From Edaphobacter sp. (lineage in GTDB: Bacteria > Acidobacteriota > Terriglobia > Terriglobales > Acidobacteriaceae), in contig NZ_JAPWKF010000007.1 in assembly GCF_028283685.1 (NCBI RefSeq), forward strand, positions 62,001-126,000: a stretch of 64,000 bases of DNA, read 5' to 3'. The notes under the pieces were generated by a model, which worked only from the letters and a program-made list of their open reading frames with translations, did not search any database and had not been told where the DNA came from. Position 1 is the stretch's first letter. Each line of letters opens with the position of its first letter. The translations under genes and the position numbers were made by a program. This document shows positions 18,901 through 28,500 of this stretch, piece by piece.

Positions 18901-19631
18901 GAGAAATTCTCTACGCCAATGCCCTGATACTGCGCCGAAGAGCCGCTGGTCTGCACCTGGAACTGATCGACGGCTTCGATCGACAAGTTCTGGTTCAGCT
19001 TTCGATTGTCTCCCTGCGAATCAACCGTGGTTTGGGGAACGCCCTCGACATACATCTCATTGGAGTTGCCCGATCCCACACCGTTGAAGATGCCCGATCG
19101 TCCTCCACTTTGAACACCAGGCATCAGGCTGGTGAATGCCGTCGGATCGCGCGGCGTTCCGCTGGTCATTTGAATCGGCAGCTCGGAGTAGGTCTTGTTC
19201 TCCATCACGGCCCCCAGGGTGGCATTGGTGGTTTGTAACGCAGGGGGCGCCGTCGAAACTGTAACCATGTCCGTCACGCTGCCGACCACAAGCTGGGGAT
19301 TGAGCCCAACCGTCTGCAGCGCATTTACCGTGATGTTCTCTTGCTTATAACCCTGAAAGCCCTGAACGTTGATTACGATCGTGTACTGCCCGGGCGTCAG
19401 TGGCGAGATAACGTAATACCCCGTGCCTGTTGTCTTGCGCACGGTTGAGACGTGCGTGCTGTTCTCCATCGCCGTCACAGTCGCACCGGCAATCGCCGCT
19501 CCTGAATTGTCCGTCACGGTTCCGGAGATGGCCCCCTGGCCTGCAATCTGTCCTTGAAGATCCGAAGCAATGAGCACTACGCATAGACACAACAAAGAAC
19601 AGAAAAACACACGCAGATCCCTGAAATACAT
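15945..19631 (-). CDS. TonB-dependent receptor, Oar-like
   Basis: The product is 1228 residues. The signal peptide ends near LQGQ (about residue 28). A carboxypeptidase-regulatory-like domain follows (about 30-115, GAISGTVTDNSGAAIAGATV). The plug (about 120-270) contains YVEGVPQTTVDSQGDNRKLN and FSIKQGTNQFHGNAYAFFRN. The remainder is a long barrel with paired Cys residues in some loops, ending FAGKFNF. The ATG at 19631 is preceded by GAGGGACGG at a suitable distance. It is transcribed divergently from the receptor at 20179 and has no adjacent hydrolase or regulator gene in its own direction. The ligand is unknown. Confidence 0.92.
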   Translation of the reverse strand: MYFRDLRVFFCSLLCLCVVLIASDLQGQIAGQGAISGTVTDNSGAAIAGATVTAMENSTHVSTVRKTTGTGYYVISPLTPGQYTIVINVQGFQGYKQENITVNALQTVGLNPQLVVGSVTDMVTVSTAPPALQTTNATLGAVMENKTYSELPIQMTSGTPRDPTAFTSLMPGVQSGGRSGIFNGVGSGNSNEMYVEGVPQTTVDSQGDNRKLNQNLSIEAVDQFQVQTSGSSAQYQGIGVENFSIKQGTNQFHGNAYAFFRNTLFDSWGYFQPWAPVVRADGTSALPTKKNPEHQNELSLSIGGPIKKNKLFFFVNYDRYHYTGVANPSLQTIPTNDARNGDFSAYSAATGYNIYDPSTAASCTAASGGVPCVYQFMGQKNGIATRNVIPASRISSIAQAMEKNLPPVSNSALTNNYLYGRPVGNNVWGFTGRLDYTISDKQQISLISTSGDKTFVPCDYGSTSVLPHPYTNCTHVDERTTTDIFKHTYTFTPHAVNQFRYGYTRFATPIQNLTDGTDDTAANLGIGNLPAGQASTTFPGATFSGGVDNPTGFSAPTGQHEAVNTYTVGDEFQWIRGRHSITFGGTFQWLQFNQSSADSASKPLTFTYTNYSTAGFTNGNINVKSGLAFASFLMGAVDSTSLYIQNFSTLGARYKAFSPYLQDDFKVTKNLTLNLGLRWDLYTPFTESENRWSGFNPTLANPATGSPGAIFYYGHGDGTCNCKTTVNTWYKNLGPRLGFAYQASSKDVIRGAFSIMYTHSGGVGGSSAGNYNGTGQVGLTISPAFSSSNQGEQPAFFLNPALGNTSLPAYSTTINQSASANAGSYIAGNGAAVVASSASYADPYLSGRPPYAVSWNFGLQHLLTKSLTLSVDYAGNQGHFLIAGLRGHYNNQLAPQYQALGSLLKQLPNNVDKATGKTYLQEAQAILPGIGLPYPNYGGPTANLGQMLKPFPQYSAVTDTYGDVGNSSYNALQISLAQREWHGLSFTLNYTFAKTIDDISGSRSGYAIPSNVIDGGRGTVEANRIDRSVSSNNVPNNLHIFGVYSLPFGQRDQPGGQHFIVRALTGGWKLSFIFSKTSGAPLTISGVNCQTPGSCYPSYNPAFTGPVRVNGSIGKGLTATTVNNVSYIDPNAFIATPGNGGYNFGNADRNAPYHLYNIGSYDLDAGLKREFPIWENLKFTFQADAFNVTNHTQFGGLGTSLSNLSAFGKVTKQNNSARDWQFAGKFNF

Positions 19632-19688
19632 TTAGGCCGTCCCTCGCAAATAAAGTTTCTATAGATAGATCATTCCAATAGCGCACAA

Positions 19689-19718
19689 ATCCTAAGAACG
19701 CCTCCTTGCAACTGTCAA
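19689..19718 (-). promoter_or_regulatory. Candidate sigma-70-like promoter of the leftward receptor
   Basis: On the minus strand, TTGACA (19718-19713) is followed after 18 bases by TAGGAT (19694-19689). The -35 is a perfect match and the -10 matches at four of six positions. Transcription would start about 50 bases before the ATG at 19631. Confidence 0.45.
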
Positions 19719-19943
19719 TAGAAAAACAATTTCAGGAATAAAATAAATGTCGACCTCGATCGACTATTCGCGCTGCCCGAGCAACGTTAGCGCTGACTAT
19801 GCCCAATTGTTAGAGGTCCATCCACTACCTCGTCATGGGACGCCGTTGGGACACAGATCCATAGGCCATGGCGGATTGAAATCCCGGAGCAGCCATCTCA
19901 TCTAATTTCGGCAGATGCCTCGGCTTACTCCTTCCAAATCCTT

Positions 19944-19970
19944 GTTTCCTGGCCTTGACAACTGTTTCCT
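19944..19970 (+). repeat. GTTTCCT direct repeats around a -35 box
   Basis: GTTTCCT occurs at 19944-19950 and 19964-19970, exactly 20 bases apart (two helical turns), with TTGACA at 19955-19960 between them. A third copy lies at 20093-20099. This may be a regulator site for the rightward receptor operon. Confidence 0.35.
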
Positions 19971-20098
19971 ATCAGGACTAATTTCATTCGGGAATTATTT
20001 TTCTTATCTATGGAAGTTTATTTCCGCTTAGCAGCTACCGCCCTGCGACCATCCCTCCATATAGCTTGAGGATTGAAACAGGTGTTTGATACGTTTCC

Positions 20099-20118
20099 TG
20101 GTCAGACCACTTGACCAT
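20099..20118 (+). promoter_or_regulatory. Candidate GntR/FadR-type operator upstream of pectin locus
   Basis: TGGTCAGACCA (20099-20109) is a perfect 11-base odd palindrome, and TGACCA follows at 20113-20118, giving a second inverted half site. TGGTC-N-GACCA is the classic core recognised by FadR-subfamily GntR repressors, a subfamily that includes hexuronate regulators. The site is about 70 bases before the receptor start. No gene for such a regulator is present in the window. Confidence 0.4.
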
Positions 20119-20178
20119 CAAAAAGTACAAGCAACTCACGCAGTCGACGGCCTGCAAATTCTCTTGAGGTCTTCTTGA

Positions 20179-23100
20179 ATGCAAGCATCATCTGAGTCGA
20201 AAGTTGTGCTCCTCAACGCACACATGTCTTCAGCGTTTTGTACCCGGCATCTCCTCCGATTTCTTGTCATGCTGCTGACGCTGACCGCGCTTGGTCATCG
20301 CCTTCTTCTAGCCCAGGAGTTCCGCGGCACCATCAGCGGCACAGTCACCGATACGTCCGGCGCCATCATTCCGCAGGCCGTTGTCACCGTTCGTGAGACC
20401 CAGACCGGAGCTGTCTCGAAGCTCACGACCAACGACGCCGGAGCCTACAGCGCCCCCTCGCTGGCCCCCGGCTCCTACGAGGTCCGCGTCGAATCCAAGG
20501 GCTTCCAGCCCTACGTCCGCCAGGGCATCACCATTAACGCCGGGGCTCACCCCCAGATCGACATCCACCTCACCGCGGGCGACGTCTCCACCGAGATCGT
20601 CGTCAACTCCGACGCCGCCATGGTCGACACCACCAACGCCGCCATCGGCACCAGCATCGGCACCAAAGAGGTCCAGGACCTGCCGCAGAACGGACGCACC
20701 CCTGTCGTGCTCGCGCAGCTGGCGCTCGGTGTCTCCAGCACCCAGCCGCAGCAGCAGGTTCGCCCCTTCGATAACGGCGGAGCCGCCTCCATCACCATCG
20801 CCGGTGCAAAGAACCAGACCACCGAAACTCTGCTCGACGGCTCGCCCGACACCGACAGCCAGCTCAAGGTCGCCTACAGCCCTCCGCAGGACGTCGTGCA
20901 GGAAGTTAAGGTCTACGCCTTCCAGGTCGACGCAGCCTACGGTCACTCCGGCGGCGGCATCGTGAACCAGGTCACCAAGGGTGGCACCAACGCCTTCCAC
21001 GGCTCAGCCTACGAGTACAACCAGACCGCCGCGCTGACCGCCAACAACTACTTCAGCAACCGCACCGGCACACCTAAGCCCAACACGCACTACAACCAGT
21101 ACGGCCTCTCCTTCGGCGGCCCGGTACGAATCCCCAAGGTCTTCGACGGCCGCGATAAGGTCTTCTTCCAGTTCGGTTACGAGGGCATCCGCGACTCGCA
21201 GCCTTCCAGCGGCTATCTTCACGTGCCGACCATGGCTGAACGCACCGGCGACTTCTCCGATCTGCTCACCGCCGGAGGATCGCAGTACACCATCTACGAT
21301 CCCTCCACCGCACGCACCGTCAACGGAGCCGTCGTCCGCACGCCCTTCGCCGGAAACAGGCTGCCCTCCGTCAACCCCATCGCTGCCGCCGCGCTGAAGT
21401 ACTACCCCGCTCCGAACGTCGCAGGCGCCAACGCCCTAACGCTCAACAACTACTTCAATAACTTCGCCAGCACCGACACCTACGACAACCAATTCGGCCG
21501 CATGGACTTCAACATCGGCACGCGCAACAAGCTCTTCTTCGACATCCGCCACAACAGCCGCCTGCAGTCCACGTCGAACTACTTCGGCAACGCCGCCACC
21601 GGCGCCCAACTGTCCCGCACCAACTGGGGAGCCGTCGTCGACGACGTGCACACCTTCAACGCCACCACCGTCGGCAATCTCCGCTTCAACTGGACCCGCT
21701 ACGCCGCCCTCACCTCCGGTCCCAGCCAGGGAACCGATCCCTCCACGCTGAACTTCCCGTCCTCACTCTCCGACGGCGCAAACATCCTGCAGGTCCCCAG
21801 CATGGCCTTCAGTGCCACCTCGGCCTGCAACAAGACCGGCAGCTCGGTCACCACCTACGCCTGCCTCTTCACCCCCAACAACACGCCCAATGCGAACTGG
21901 AACGACAGCTTCCACATCTTCGCTTCGGTCACCAAGATCATCGGCAACCACGCTCTGAAGTTCGGTGCCGACGCTCGCGAGTACCGCGTCTACAACACCT
22001 CCTACGGCTATCCCACCGGGCAGTTCGTCTTCGGCTCGAACTTCACGCAGGCGTCCAGCACCTCGGCAGCCGCGCCCTTCGGTCAGGACCTCGCTGCCTT
22101 CGAGCTCGGCCTGCCCACCTCGGGCGGCATCGATCGCAACGTCTTCACCGCAACCTGGACCCGTTACGTCGCCGGCTTTGTGCAGGATGACTGGCGCATC
22201 ACGCCCACCTTCACCCTGAACGCCGGCCTTCGCTTCGATCACGACTTCCCGATGCGCGAGCGCGACAACCGTGCGATCGCCAGATTCGATCCCACTCTGA
22301 CCACCCCGCTCACCGCCGCCGCCGTCGGCAACTACAACGCCAGCCCGATTCCGCAGATTCCCGCCGGACAGTTCCAGGTTCCGGGTGGTGTCGTCTACGC
22401 CAGCGACGCGCGTCGCCAGCTCTACAACACCAACTCCTATACCTTCAGCCCGCGCCTCGGCTTCGCATGGACGCCGGACATGTACCACGGCAACACAACC
22501 ATCTCGGGTGGCTTCTCCATCTTCGTCTTCCCCATCCAGAACATGGCCACACCCAACAGCGCGGGCTTCAGTCAGAACACGCCCTACGTCTCCACCAACG
22601 ACAACTATGCCACCACGGCGTCCACGCTCGACAACCCCTTCCCCAACGGCCTCATCCAGGCCAGGGGCGCAGCAGGCGGAGCAGCCACCAACCAGGGACT
22701 CGCTGTCGGCACCTATAACCAGAATCAGCGCAACGGCTACTCCGAGCGCTGGGCGCTCTCAGTGCAGCAGCAGCTTGATCCCAACACCGTCTTCCAGCTC
22801 GCCTACATCGGCGCGCACTACCTCAAGCTGCAGGTCAGCAGCCAGTACATGAACCCGATTCCGCTGCAGTACCTCAGCAAGAGCCCGGTGCGCGATGCCA
22901 ACGTCGTCTCCCTGCTCACGCAGACAGTCAGCAATCCCTTCAGAGGCCTGCTGCCGGGAACCACGCTCAACGGAGCCACCATCGCCCGAGGCCAGCTGCT
23001 GACCGCGTATCCGCAGTATCCGATCAACGGTCTCACCCTGCAGAACGTGAACAACGGCAGCCAGAACTACAACAGCCTGAATGCCCGCGTACAGCACCGT

Positions 23101-23766
23101 CTCTCGCACGGCCTCTCGGCCATCGTGAACTACACCTGGTCCAAGAACATCGAGCAGGTCACGCGGCTCAACGATGCTGACGTCAAGTACGAGCGCCGCG
23201 TCTCCAGCTTTGACTACACCAACAAGCTGAGCCTCGCGACCGTCTACACCCTGCCGTTCTCTGTGACAGGAGGCGACAGCTTCACCGGACACATCGCGCA
23301 TGCTCTCCTCGGAGGCTGGGCCGTCAGCGGCGTCTACACTCTGCAGTCCGGCGCTCCCATTACATGGGGCAATCTCATCTCTTACGGCGGCGACCTCGGC
23401 TGGAATCCCCGCCAGACAACACCAAACGTCACAGCCTTCGACACGACGAAGTTCGACCGCGTCGCCGCCGACCAGCCCTCGGTCTCGGTCAACGGCGTCA
23501 CGCTGCAGACCAACGTCCGCACCTTCCCCTCCACCTTCTCGAAATATCGCTCCGACAGGACCAACAACCTCGACACCTCCGTCGCCCGCCAGATGAAGAT
23601 CCGTGACACCTTCACCGGCGAGCTTCGTCTGGAGGCCTTCAACACCCTCAACCGTGCACAGTTCAGCTCGCCGAACGTGACTCCCACCTCCACCGCATTC
23701 GGCCAGATCAGCGCGCAGGCCAACAATCCTCGCGTCCTTCAGATCTCCGCACACATCCGCTTCTAA
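20179..23766 (+). CDS. TonB-dependent receptor, Oar-like, head of pectin-type locus
   Basis: The product is 1195 residues. The ATG at 20179 has GAGGT upstream; an in-frame ATG at 20224 would give a more compact signal peptide. The signal ends near LLLAQ, followed by a carboxypeptidase-regulatory-like domain (GTISGTVTDTSGAIIPQAVV). The plug contains LPQNGRTPVVLAQ, LDGSPDTDSQL and IVNQVTKGGTNAFHGSAYEY, and the barrel ends ISAHIRF. It lies 99 bases upstream of the GH28 gene, but a terminator hairpin sits between them. This suggests a shared locus with controlled read-through or a separate promoter. An oligogalacturonide-type ligand is inferred from the two downstream enzymes. Third codon positions are strongly C-biased. 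Confidence 0.92.
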   Translation: MQASSESKVVLLNAHMSSAFCTRHLLRFLVMLLTLTALGHRLLLAQEFRGTISGTVTDTSGAIIPQAVVTVRETQTGAVSKLTTNDAGAYSAPSLAPGSYEVRVESKGFQPYVRQGITINAGAHPQIDIHLTAGDVSTEIVVNSDAAMVDTTNAAIGTSIGTKEVQDLPQNGRTPVVLAQLALGVSSTQPQQQVRPFDNGGAASITIAGAKNQTTETLLDGSPDTDSQLKVAYSPPQDVVQEVKVYAFQVDAAYGHSGGGIVNQVTKGGTNAFHGSAYEYNQTAALTANNYFSNRTGTPKPNTHYNQYGLSFGGPVRIPKVFDGRDKVFFQFGYEGIRDSQPSSGYLHVPTMAERTGDFSDLLTAGGSQYTIYDPSTARTVNGAVVRTPFAGNRLPSVNPIAAAALKYYPAPNVAGANALTLNNYFNNFASTDTYDNQFGRMDFNIGTRNKLFFDIRHNSRLQSTSNYFGNAATGAQLSRTNWGAVVDDVHTFNATTVGNLRFNWTRYAALTSGPSQGTDPSTLNFPSSLSDGANILQVPSMAFSATSACNKTGSSVTTYACLFTPNNTPNANWNDSFHIFASVTKIIGNHALKFGADAREYRVYNTSYGYPTGQFVFGSNFTQASSTSAAAPFGQDLAAFELGLPTSGGIDRNVFTATWTRYVAGFVQDDWRITPTFTLNAGLRFDHDFPMRERDNRAIARFDPTLTTPLTAAAVGNYNASPIPQIPAGQFQVPGGVVYASDARRQLYNTNSYTFSPRLGFAWTPDMYHGNTTISGGFSIFVFPIQNMATPNSAGFSQNTPYVSTNDNYATTASTLDNPFPNGLIQARGAAGGAATNQGLAVGTYNQNQRNGYSERWALSVQQQLDPNTVFQLAYIGAHYLKLQVSSQYMNPIPLQYLSKSPVRDANVVSLLTQTVSNPFRGLLPGTTLNGATIARGQLLTAYPQYPINGLTLQNVNNGSQNYNSLNARVQHRLSHGLSAIVNYTWSKNIEQVTRLNDADVKYERRVSSFDYTNKLSLATVYTLPFSVTGGDSFTGHIAHALLGGWAVSGVYTLQSGAPITWGNLISYGGDLGWNPRQTTPNVTAFDTTKFDRVAADQPSVSVNGVTLQTNVRTFPSTFSKYRSDRTNNLDTSVARQMKIRDTFTGELRLEAFNTLNRAQFSSPNVTPTSTAFGQISAQANNPRVLQISAHIRF

Positions 23767-23774
23767 CACTCGAA

Positions 23775-23814
23775 AGGCGACCGCCTCACTCCTCGGACGG
23801 TCGCCTCTTTTTCT
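23775..23814 (+). terminator. Intrinsic terminator after receptor gene
   Basis: Stem AGGCGACCG/CGGTCGCCT (9 bp) followed by CTTTTTC, a standard U-tract. It separates the receptor from the GH28 gene and may attenuate downstream expression. Confidence 0.8.
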
Positions 23815-23865
23815 ACCTGAAGTCACTCTCTTTACCTTCTTTGAAGTAGCCCTGGAGATACCCCT

Positions 23866-25491
23866 TTGAGTTCGAGCCGCCGAGAGATCCTCCGCCTGAG
23901 TGCCTTCAGCGCCGCCGCTGCCGGTCTCACTCCCGCCAGCGCCTACGGCGCGGCCTCCGCCCCTCTCCACGGCCATCCCGCCGAGACCTTCGACGTCCGC
24001 CGCTTCGGCGCCACCGGCAACGGCACCACCATCGATTCGCCCGCCATCAATCGCGCCATCGAAGCCGCCGCCAGCGCCGGTGGAGGAACCATCCGCTTCC
24101 CTGCAGGCACCTACGCCAGCTACTCCATCCGCCTCAAGAGCAACATCGCTCTCTTTCTCGAGCCCGGCGCAACGCTCCTGGCCGCCAGCGTGCCCGACCA
24201 GGGCACCACCACCGGAGGCTACGACGCCGCAGAGCCAAATCCGTGGGAACAGTATCAGGACTTCGGCCATTCGCACTGGCACAACTCGCTCATATGGGGC
24301 GAAGGTCTCAGCAACATCGCCATCCTCGGCACCGGACTCATCGATGGCAAAGGCCTCTCCGTCGGCCGCAAAAAAGAGCCGCCCCTTGCCGAGCTGCCCG
24401 GCGTCGGCAACAAGGCCATTGCACTCAAAAACTGCCACAACGTCGTGCTGCGCGACATCTCCATCCTGCGCGGCGGACACTTCGGCGTCCTCGCCACCGG
24501 CGTCGACAATCTCACCATCGACAATCTAAAGATCGACACCATGCGCGACGGCATCGACGTCGACTGCTGCCACAACGTGCGCATCACCAACTGCATCGTC
24601 AACTCGCCCTGGGACGACGGCATCTGCCCCAAGAGCTCCTTCGCGCTCGGCTACGCCCGCACCACCGAGAACGTCACCATCTCCAACTGCTACGTCACCG
24701 GCAACTACAAGCTCGGAGCCATGCTCGACGGCAGCTATCAGCACTTCGCTCCCGGCGAACACGGCGCGCCCACCGGACGCATCAAGCTCGGCACCGAATC
24801 CGCCGGCGGCTTCAGGAACATCACCATCTCCAACTGCGTCTTCGACCAGTGCGCAGGCTTCGCGCTCGAAAGCGTCGACGGAGCTATCGTCGAGAACATC
24901 ACCTTCACTGGCATCGCGATGAACGAGTGCGCCAACTCCGTCCTTTTGCTGCGCCTCGGCAGCCGCCTGCGCGCTCCTGCCGGAAGACCGGTCGGCGTGC
25001 TGCGCCGCGTTCTTATCAGCGATGTGGTCAGTACCAACTGCGCCTCACGCGTCGCCTCTACCATCAGCGGCATCCCGGGCTACAACATCGAAGACATCCA
25101 GCTCCACAATCTCTATCTGCACCACATCGGCGGCGGCACCTCCGAGACCGCAGCGCTGGTCCCCGCGGAGAAGGAAAACTCCTATCCCTCCTCCGGCATG
25201 TTCGGCGCGCTTCCCGCCCACGGCTTCTTCATCCGCCACGCACGCAACCTTGAATTCTCCAACATCGAGATCGCCAGCGAGCATCCCGATCAGCGCCCCG
25301 CCTTCTGGCTCAACGACGTCGAGGACGTCGACTTCTTCCGCATCAAAACCCCGCGCACCGGAAGCCCCGTCGTCTTCGACCTCCGCTCCGTGAAAGACTT
25401 CCAGCTGGGCCGCAGCCGCGATCTCGTCGACCTCTCTCTCAACACCGTCGACAAGCGCACGATCGAGCGAGTCGTGAAGCAGCCGTCGTAG
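23866..25491 (+). CDS. Exported GH28 family (polygalacturonase-like) glycoside hydrolase
   Basis: The product is 541 residues. The predicted start is TTG with GGAG seven bases upstream, beginning a twin-arginine-like signal (SSRREILRLSAFSAAAAG). The mature protein opens with the pectin-lyase-like segment FDVRRFGATGNGTTIDSPAI. Parallel beta-helix repeats follow. GH28 active-site elements are visible: DGIDVDC (near 218), WDDGICPKSS (near 239) and GRIKLGTES (near 304), matching the family's NTD, DD and RIK positions. A canonical GHG is not obvious. Similar proteins hydrolyse galacturonic-acid or rhamnogalacturonan linkages, often as exo-enzymes. The next gene starts 15 bases downstream. Confidence 0.88.
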   Translation: MSSSRREILRLSAFSAAAAGLTPASAYGAASAPLHGHPAETFDVRRFGATGNGTTIDSPAINRAIEAAASAGGGTIRFPAGTYASYSIRLKSNIALFLEPGATLLAASVPDQGTTTGGYDAAEPNPWEQYQDFGHSHWHNSLIWGEGLSNIAILGTGLIDGKGLSVGRKKEPPLAELPGVGNKAIALKNCHNVVLRDISILRGGHFGVLATGVDNLTIDNLKIDTMRDGIDVDCCHNVRITNCIVNSPWDDGICPKSSFALGYARTTENVTISNCYVTGNYKLGAMLDGSYQHFAPGEHGAPTGRIKLGTESAGGFRNITISNCVFDQCAGFALESVDGAIVENITFTGIAMNECANSVLLLRLGSRLRAPAGRPVGVLRRVLISDVVSTNCASRVASTISGIPGYNIEDIQLHNLYLHHIGGGTSETAALVPAEKENSYPSSGMFGALPAHGFFIRHARNLEFSNIEIASEHPDQRPAFWLNDVEDVDFFRIKTPRTGSPVVFDLRSVKDFQLGRSRDLVDLSLNTVDKRTIERVVKQPS

Positions 25492-25505
25492 GAGTCAATG
25501 ATTCA

Positions 25506-28500
25506 ATGAGTCCTGATCCGCACTGGAGCCGTCGGCAGTTCCTTCTACACAGCGCAGCGGCAGCAGCACTCTCCTCTAATCGCCTGCTCCTCTCGCAGGC
25601 AGCCAGGCCGCAGTCCGCAGCGGCTTCTCCGGAGGAGATTCTGGGCGACGTGCGGCCCCTGTTGCACGGAAACACCGCTCTCCCCCTGCGCTACCAGCCG
25701 GTCAATCGCGGCTTTGTCATCCGCAATGGTTCCGAGTTCTTCAACCGCCCGCTCTACGGCGCCAACATCGCCTTCCGCGTCGACGCAGGCGACCGCCCCG
25801 AGTTCTCTCTCTACCTGCCGGGACACGGCGGCAACCTGCGCCTCGCCGTATCCATCGGCGAGACTTCCTTCTGGCTGCACCAGGCCGAAGAGATCGTCGC
25901 CACCTACCGCGACGGCCTCATGCACTACCGCATCGCCGACCCGCACCTCCACGGCGGCTCCATCGAGGTGCAGAGCTTCACCGTCGGCAATGGCTCAGGA
26001 CTCCAGCTGATCGTCACACCCACGCAGCTTCCCCCTGAAGCGCGCCTTCTCTGCGCCTTCGGAGGCGTCAGCGGACGCAGAGGAAAGCGCGGCGGCGACA
26101 TCGGCTGCGAATCCGAGCCAGTCGCGCAGTTCTTCCAGCTTCGCCCCGAAGAGTGCACCGGCAACATCTACACCGTCTCCGCGCCGTCGCCCGTGTCACC
26201 CGTCGCCGTTCGCGTCCAGGCCCACGCCGCAACGCTCGATCTCTCCCTGCCTCCTGGCACGCAGACACGCATCGCCGACGCCACGAACTGGAACACGCCT
26301 CCTGAAACACTGTGGCGCAGCGCTACCGAGACAACGCCGAAGCTCCCCATCCTGCTCGCCTCGACAGTCCCCGATCAGCCGCTGCATCTTCATCTCTTTC
26401 GCGTAGATGTCCCCCACTCCACCGCACCTCTTACTCCACTGCAGGCACTCGCGCAGAACCAGCTCCAGACCGAAGCCGCGACGCGCATCGCCACGCTGGC
26501 CGAGACCGCGCACCGTCTCCAGGCCAGCACACCCGACGCCTTCATCGACGCCGCGGCCTCCGCGCTCTCCACCGCCTCCGACGCTCTATGGGACGAGGCC
26601 GCAGGCTGCGTCATGCACGGCGCCGTTGCGTGGCGTGTTCCGCTCGCCGGCTGGCGCGGCCCCTACTGCCTCAGCTCACTCGGATGGCACGAGCGCTTCC
26701 AGCGCCACAGCCGCCACTGGCTCGCCCGCCAGAACATATCCCCAGTCACAACCACAGGCCCAGTCGCGACCGGCCATCCCGATCCCGGATCACATCTGGC
26801 CCGCACCGAAAACCTGCTGCACAGCCAGGGCGACCTCTCGCACAACCACTACGACATGAACCTGGTCTTCTTCGACGCGCTGATTCGTCATCTGCGCTGG
26901 ACCGGAGACCGCAACCTCGCTCGCGAGGCATGGCCCGCCCTGCAGCGTCACCTCGCATGGGAGCAGCGGCTCTTTCGCCGCGCCTACCAGCACAACGGAG
27001 ACGAGCTTCCTCTCTACGAGGCCTACGCCGCCATCTGGGCCAGCGACAACCTGCAGTACAACGGCGGAGGCGTCGCCCACTCCACCGCCTACAACCTCTT
27101 CGCGCACGAAGCCGCAGCGCATCTGGCGACATTGCTCGGCGAAGATGCCGCGCCATACGCAGCAGAGGCCACTCTTATTCGCAGAGCGCTCACCACGCTT
27201 CTCTGGATCGCTCCCACCGGCTCCATCGGAGAATCGAAGGACATCCTCGCGCAGCAGACCGTCTACACCTCGCCCGCGCTGTGGACCGTCTATCACACCA
27301 TCGACTCCGAGGCCGTCACGCCGCTCGAGGCATGGCAGATGGCCGCCGAGCGTCTATACACTCTGCCCCATGTTCCGGTGCACGGCGCAGACGTCCCCTC
27401 CGAGCAGCTCTTTCAACTCGCCTGCTCCGACTGGCTGCCGTACATCTGGTCACTCAACCTACTTCTGCTGGCCGAGAACATGCACTTCGCCCTCGCTCTC
27501 TGGCAGGCAGGCGACGCAGACAACGCCTACCGCATCTTCAAAGGCAATCTGCTGGACAGCCTCTTCCAGGGACTCTCACCCGGCAACTTCCACATGACCT
27601 CCCCGCTCGACGTCCATCGCCAGGAGGCGCAGCGCGACTTCGGCGATCCCATCGGCATCTCCTCGCGCGCCTTCGTCGAAGGTCTCTTCGGCGTCCAGCC
27701 CAACCTGCTCTCGAACACCATCGTCCTCCGCCCCGGCTTCCCATCGCACTGGAGCCACGCCTCGCTCCATCACATCGACTTCGATCTCGCATGGCAGCGC
27801 AGCAACTCCACGGAGACACTGCACTTCACCAGCCGTCTTCAAGAATCCGTTCCCGTCACCCTGCTGCTTCGTGCGCCGCGCACCGGAACCCCACGTGTGC
27901 ATCTTGATGGAAAACCCATCGCCGCAATCTGGCTCGAAGACGCCATCGGAGCCCCCACGCTCAAGATCGTCTGCCCCGCCAGCCGCAGCCTTGCCGTCGA
28001 AATCGTCTGGGCGGGAGCCCCCGCACCTGCCATCCCCCAGCACCAGAGCTACCCCCTGCATGCACCGCTGCATCTTCCAGCAGGCATCAGCCTCAGCGCC
28101 ATCCACGATCCTCAGCACTGCCTGCGCAACGGTCATGCCGTCTCCCCCGGCGTGCACACCATCTTCGCCCGCATGCACCACGGCTCCTGCCGCTGGCTGC
28201 TGCCCATCACCTTCACCGCCGCCGCTGCACCGCTCTCCGCCGCTCCGTTAGCTCTTACTGCCGGAGAGCGCATCGAGCCGCTCGACCTCACGCCGCATCT
28301 TCAGCATCATCTCCGCCAGATCTTTCAGCGTGACTACGACTCTCCGCGCTCCAGCTTCTGTTCGCTGTCGATCCCACGCCAGGGCATCGGCGCCTGGGCC
28401 GCCTTCGACACGCAGCCCGTCATCGACGACAGCGGCCTGCGCTCCCTGCCCGGCGAACTCACCACGCCGCAGGGGCTTCGCTTCCGCATTCCCGCGCACG

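Larger units (their letters stand above)
19632..20178. promoter_or_regulatory. Divergent promoter region between two receptor genes
   Basis: A 547-base non-coding, relatively AT-rich spacer. The leftward side has a promoter-like pair at 19718-19689. The rightward side has TTGACA at 19955-19960 flanked by GTTTCCT repeats, and a palindrome at 20099-20109. The rightward receptor would have a leader of well over 100 bases. No small gene is credible here. Confidence 0.6.

Noticed and set aside
22759..24480. 573-codon open frame antisense across the receptor and GH28 genes
   Set aside because: Runs across two well-supported genes and their terminator on the other strand; low-complexity Gly/Val/Ala product.
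26312..27907. 531-codon open frame inside the DUF4450-like gene
   Set aside because: Arg/Ser/Pro-rich product typical of an out-of-frame reading; the sense frame has clear domain motifs.
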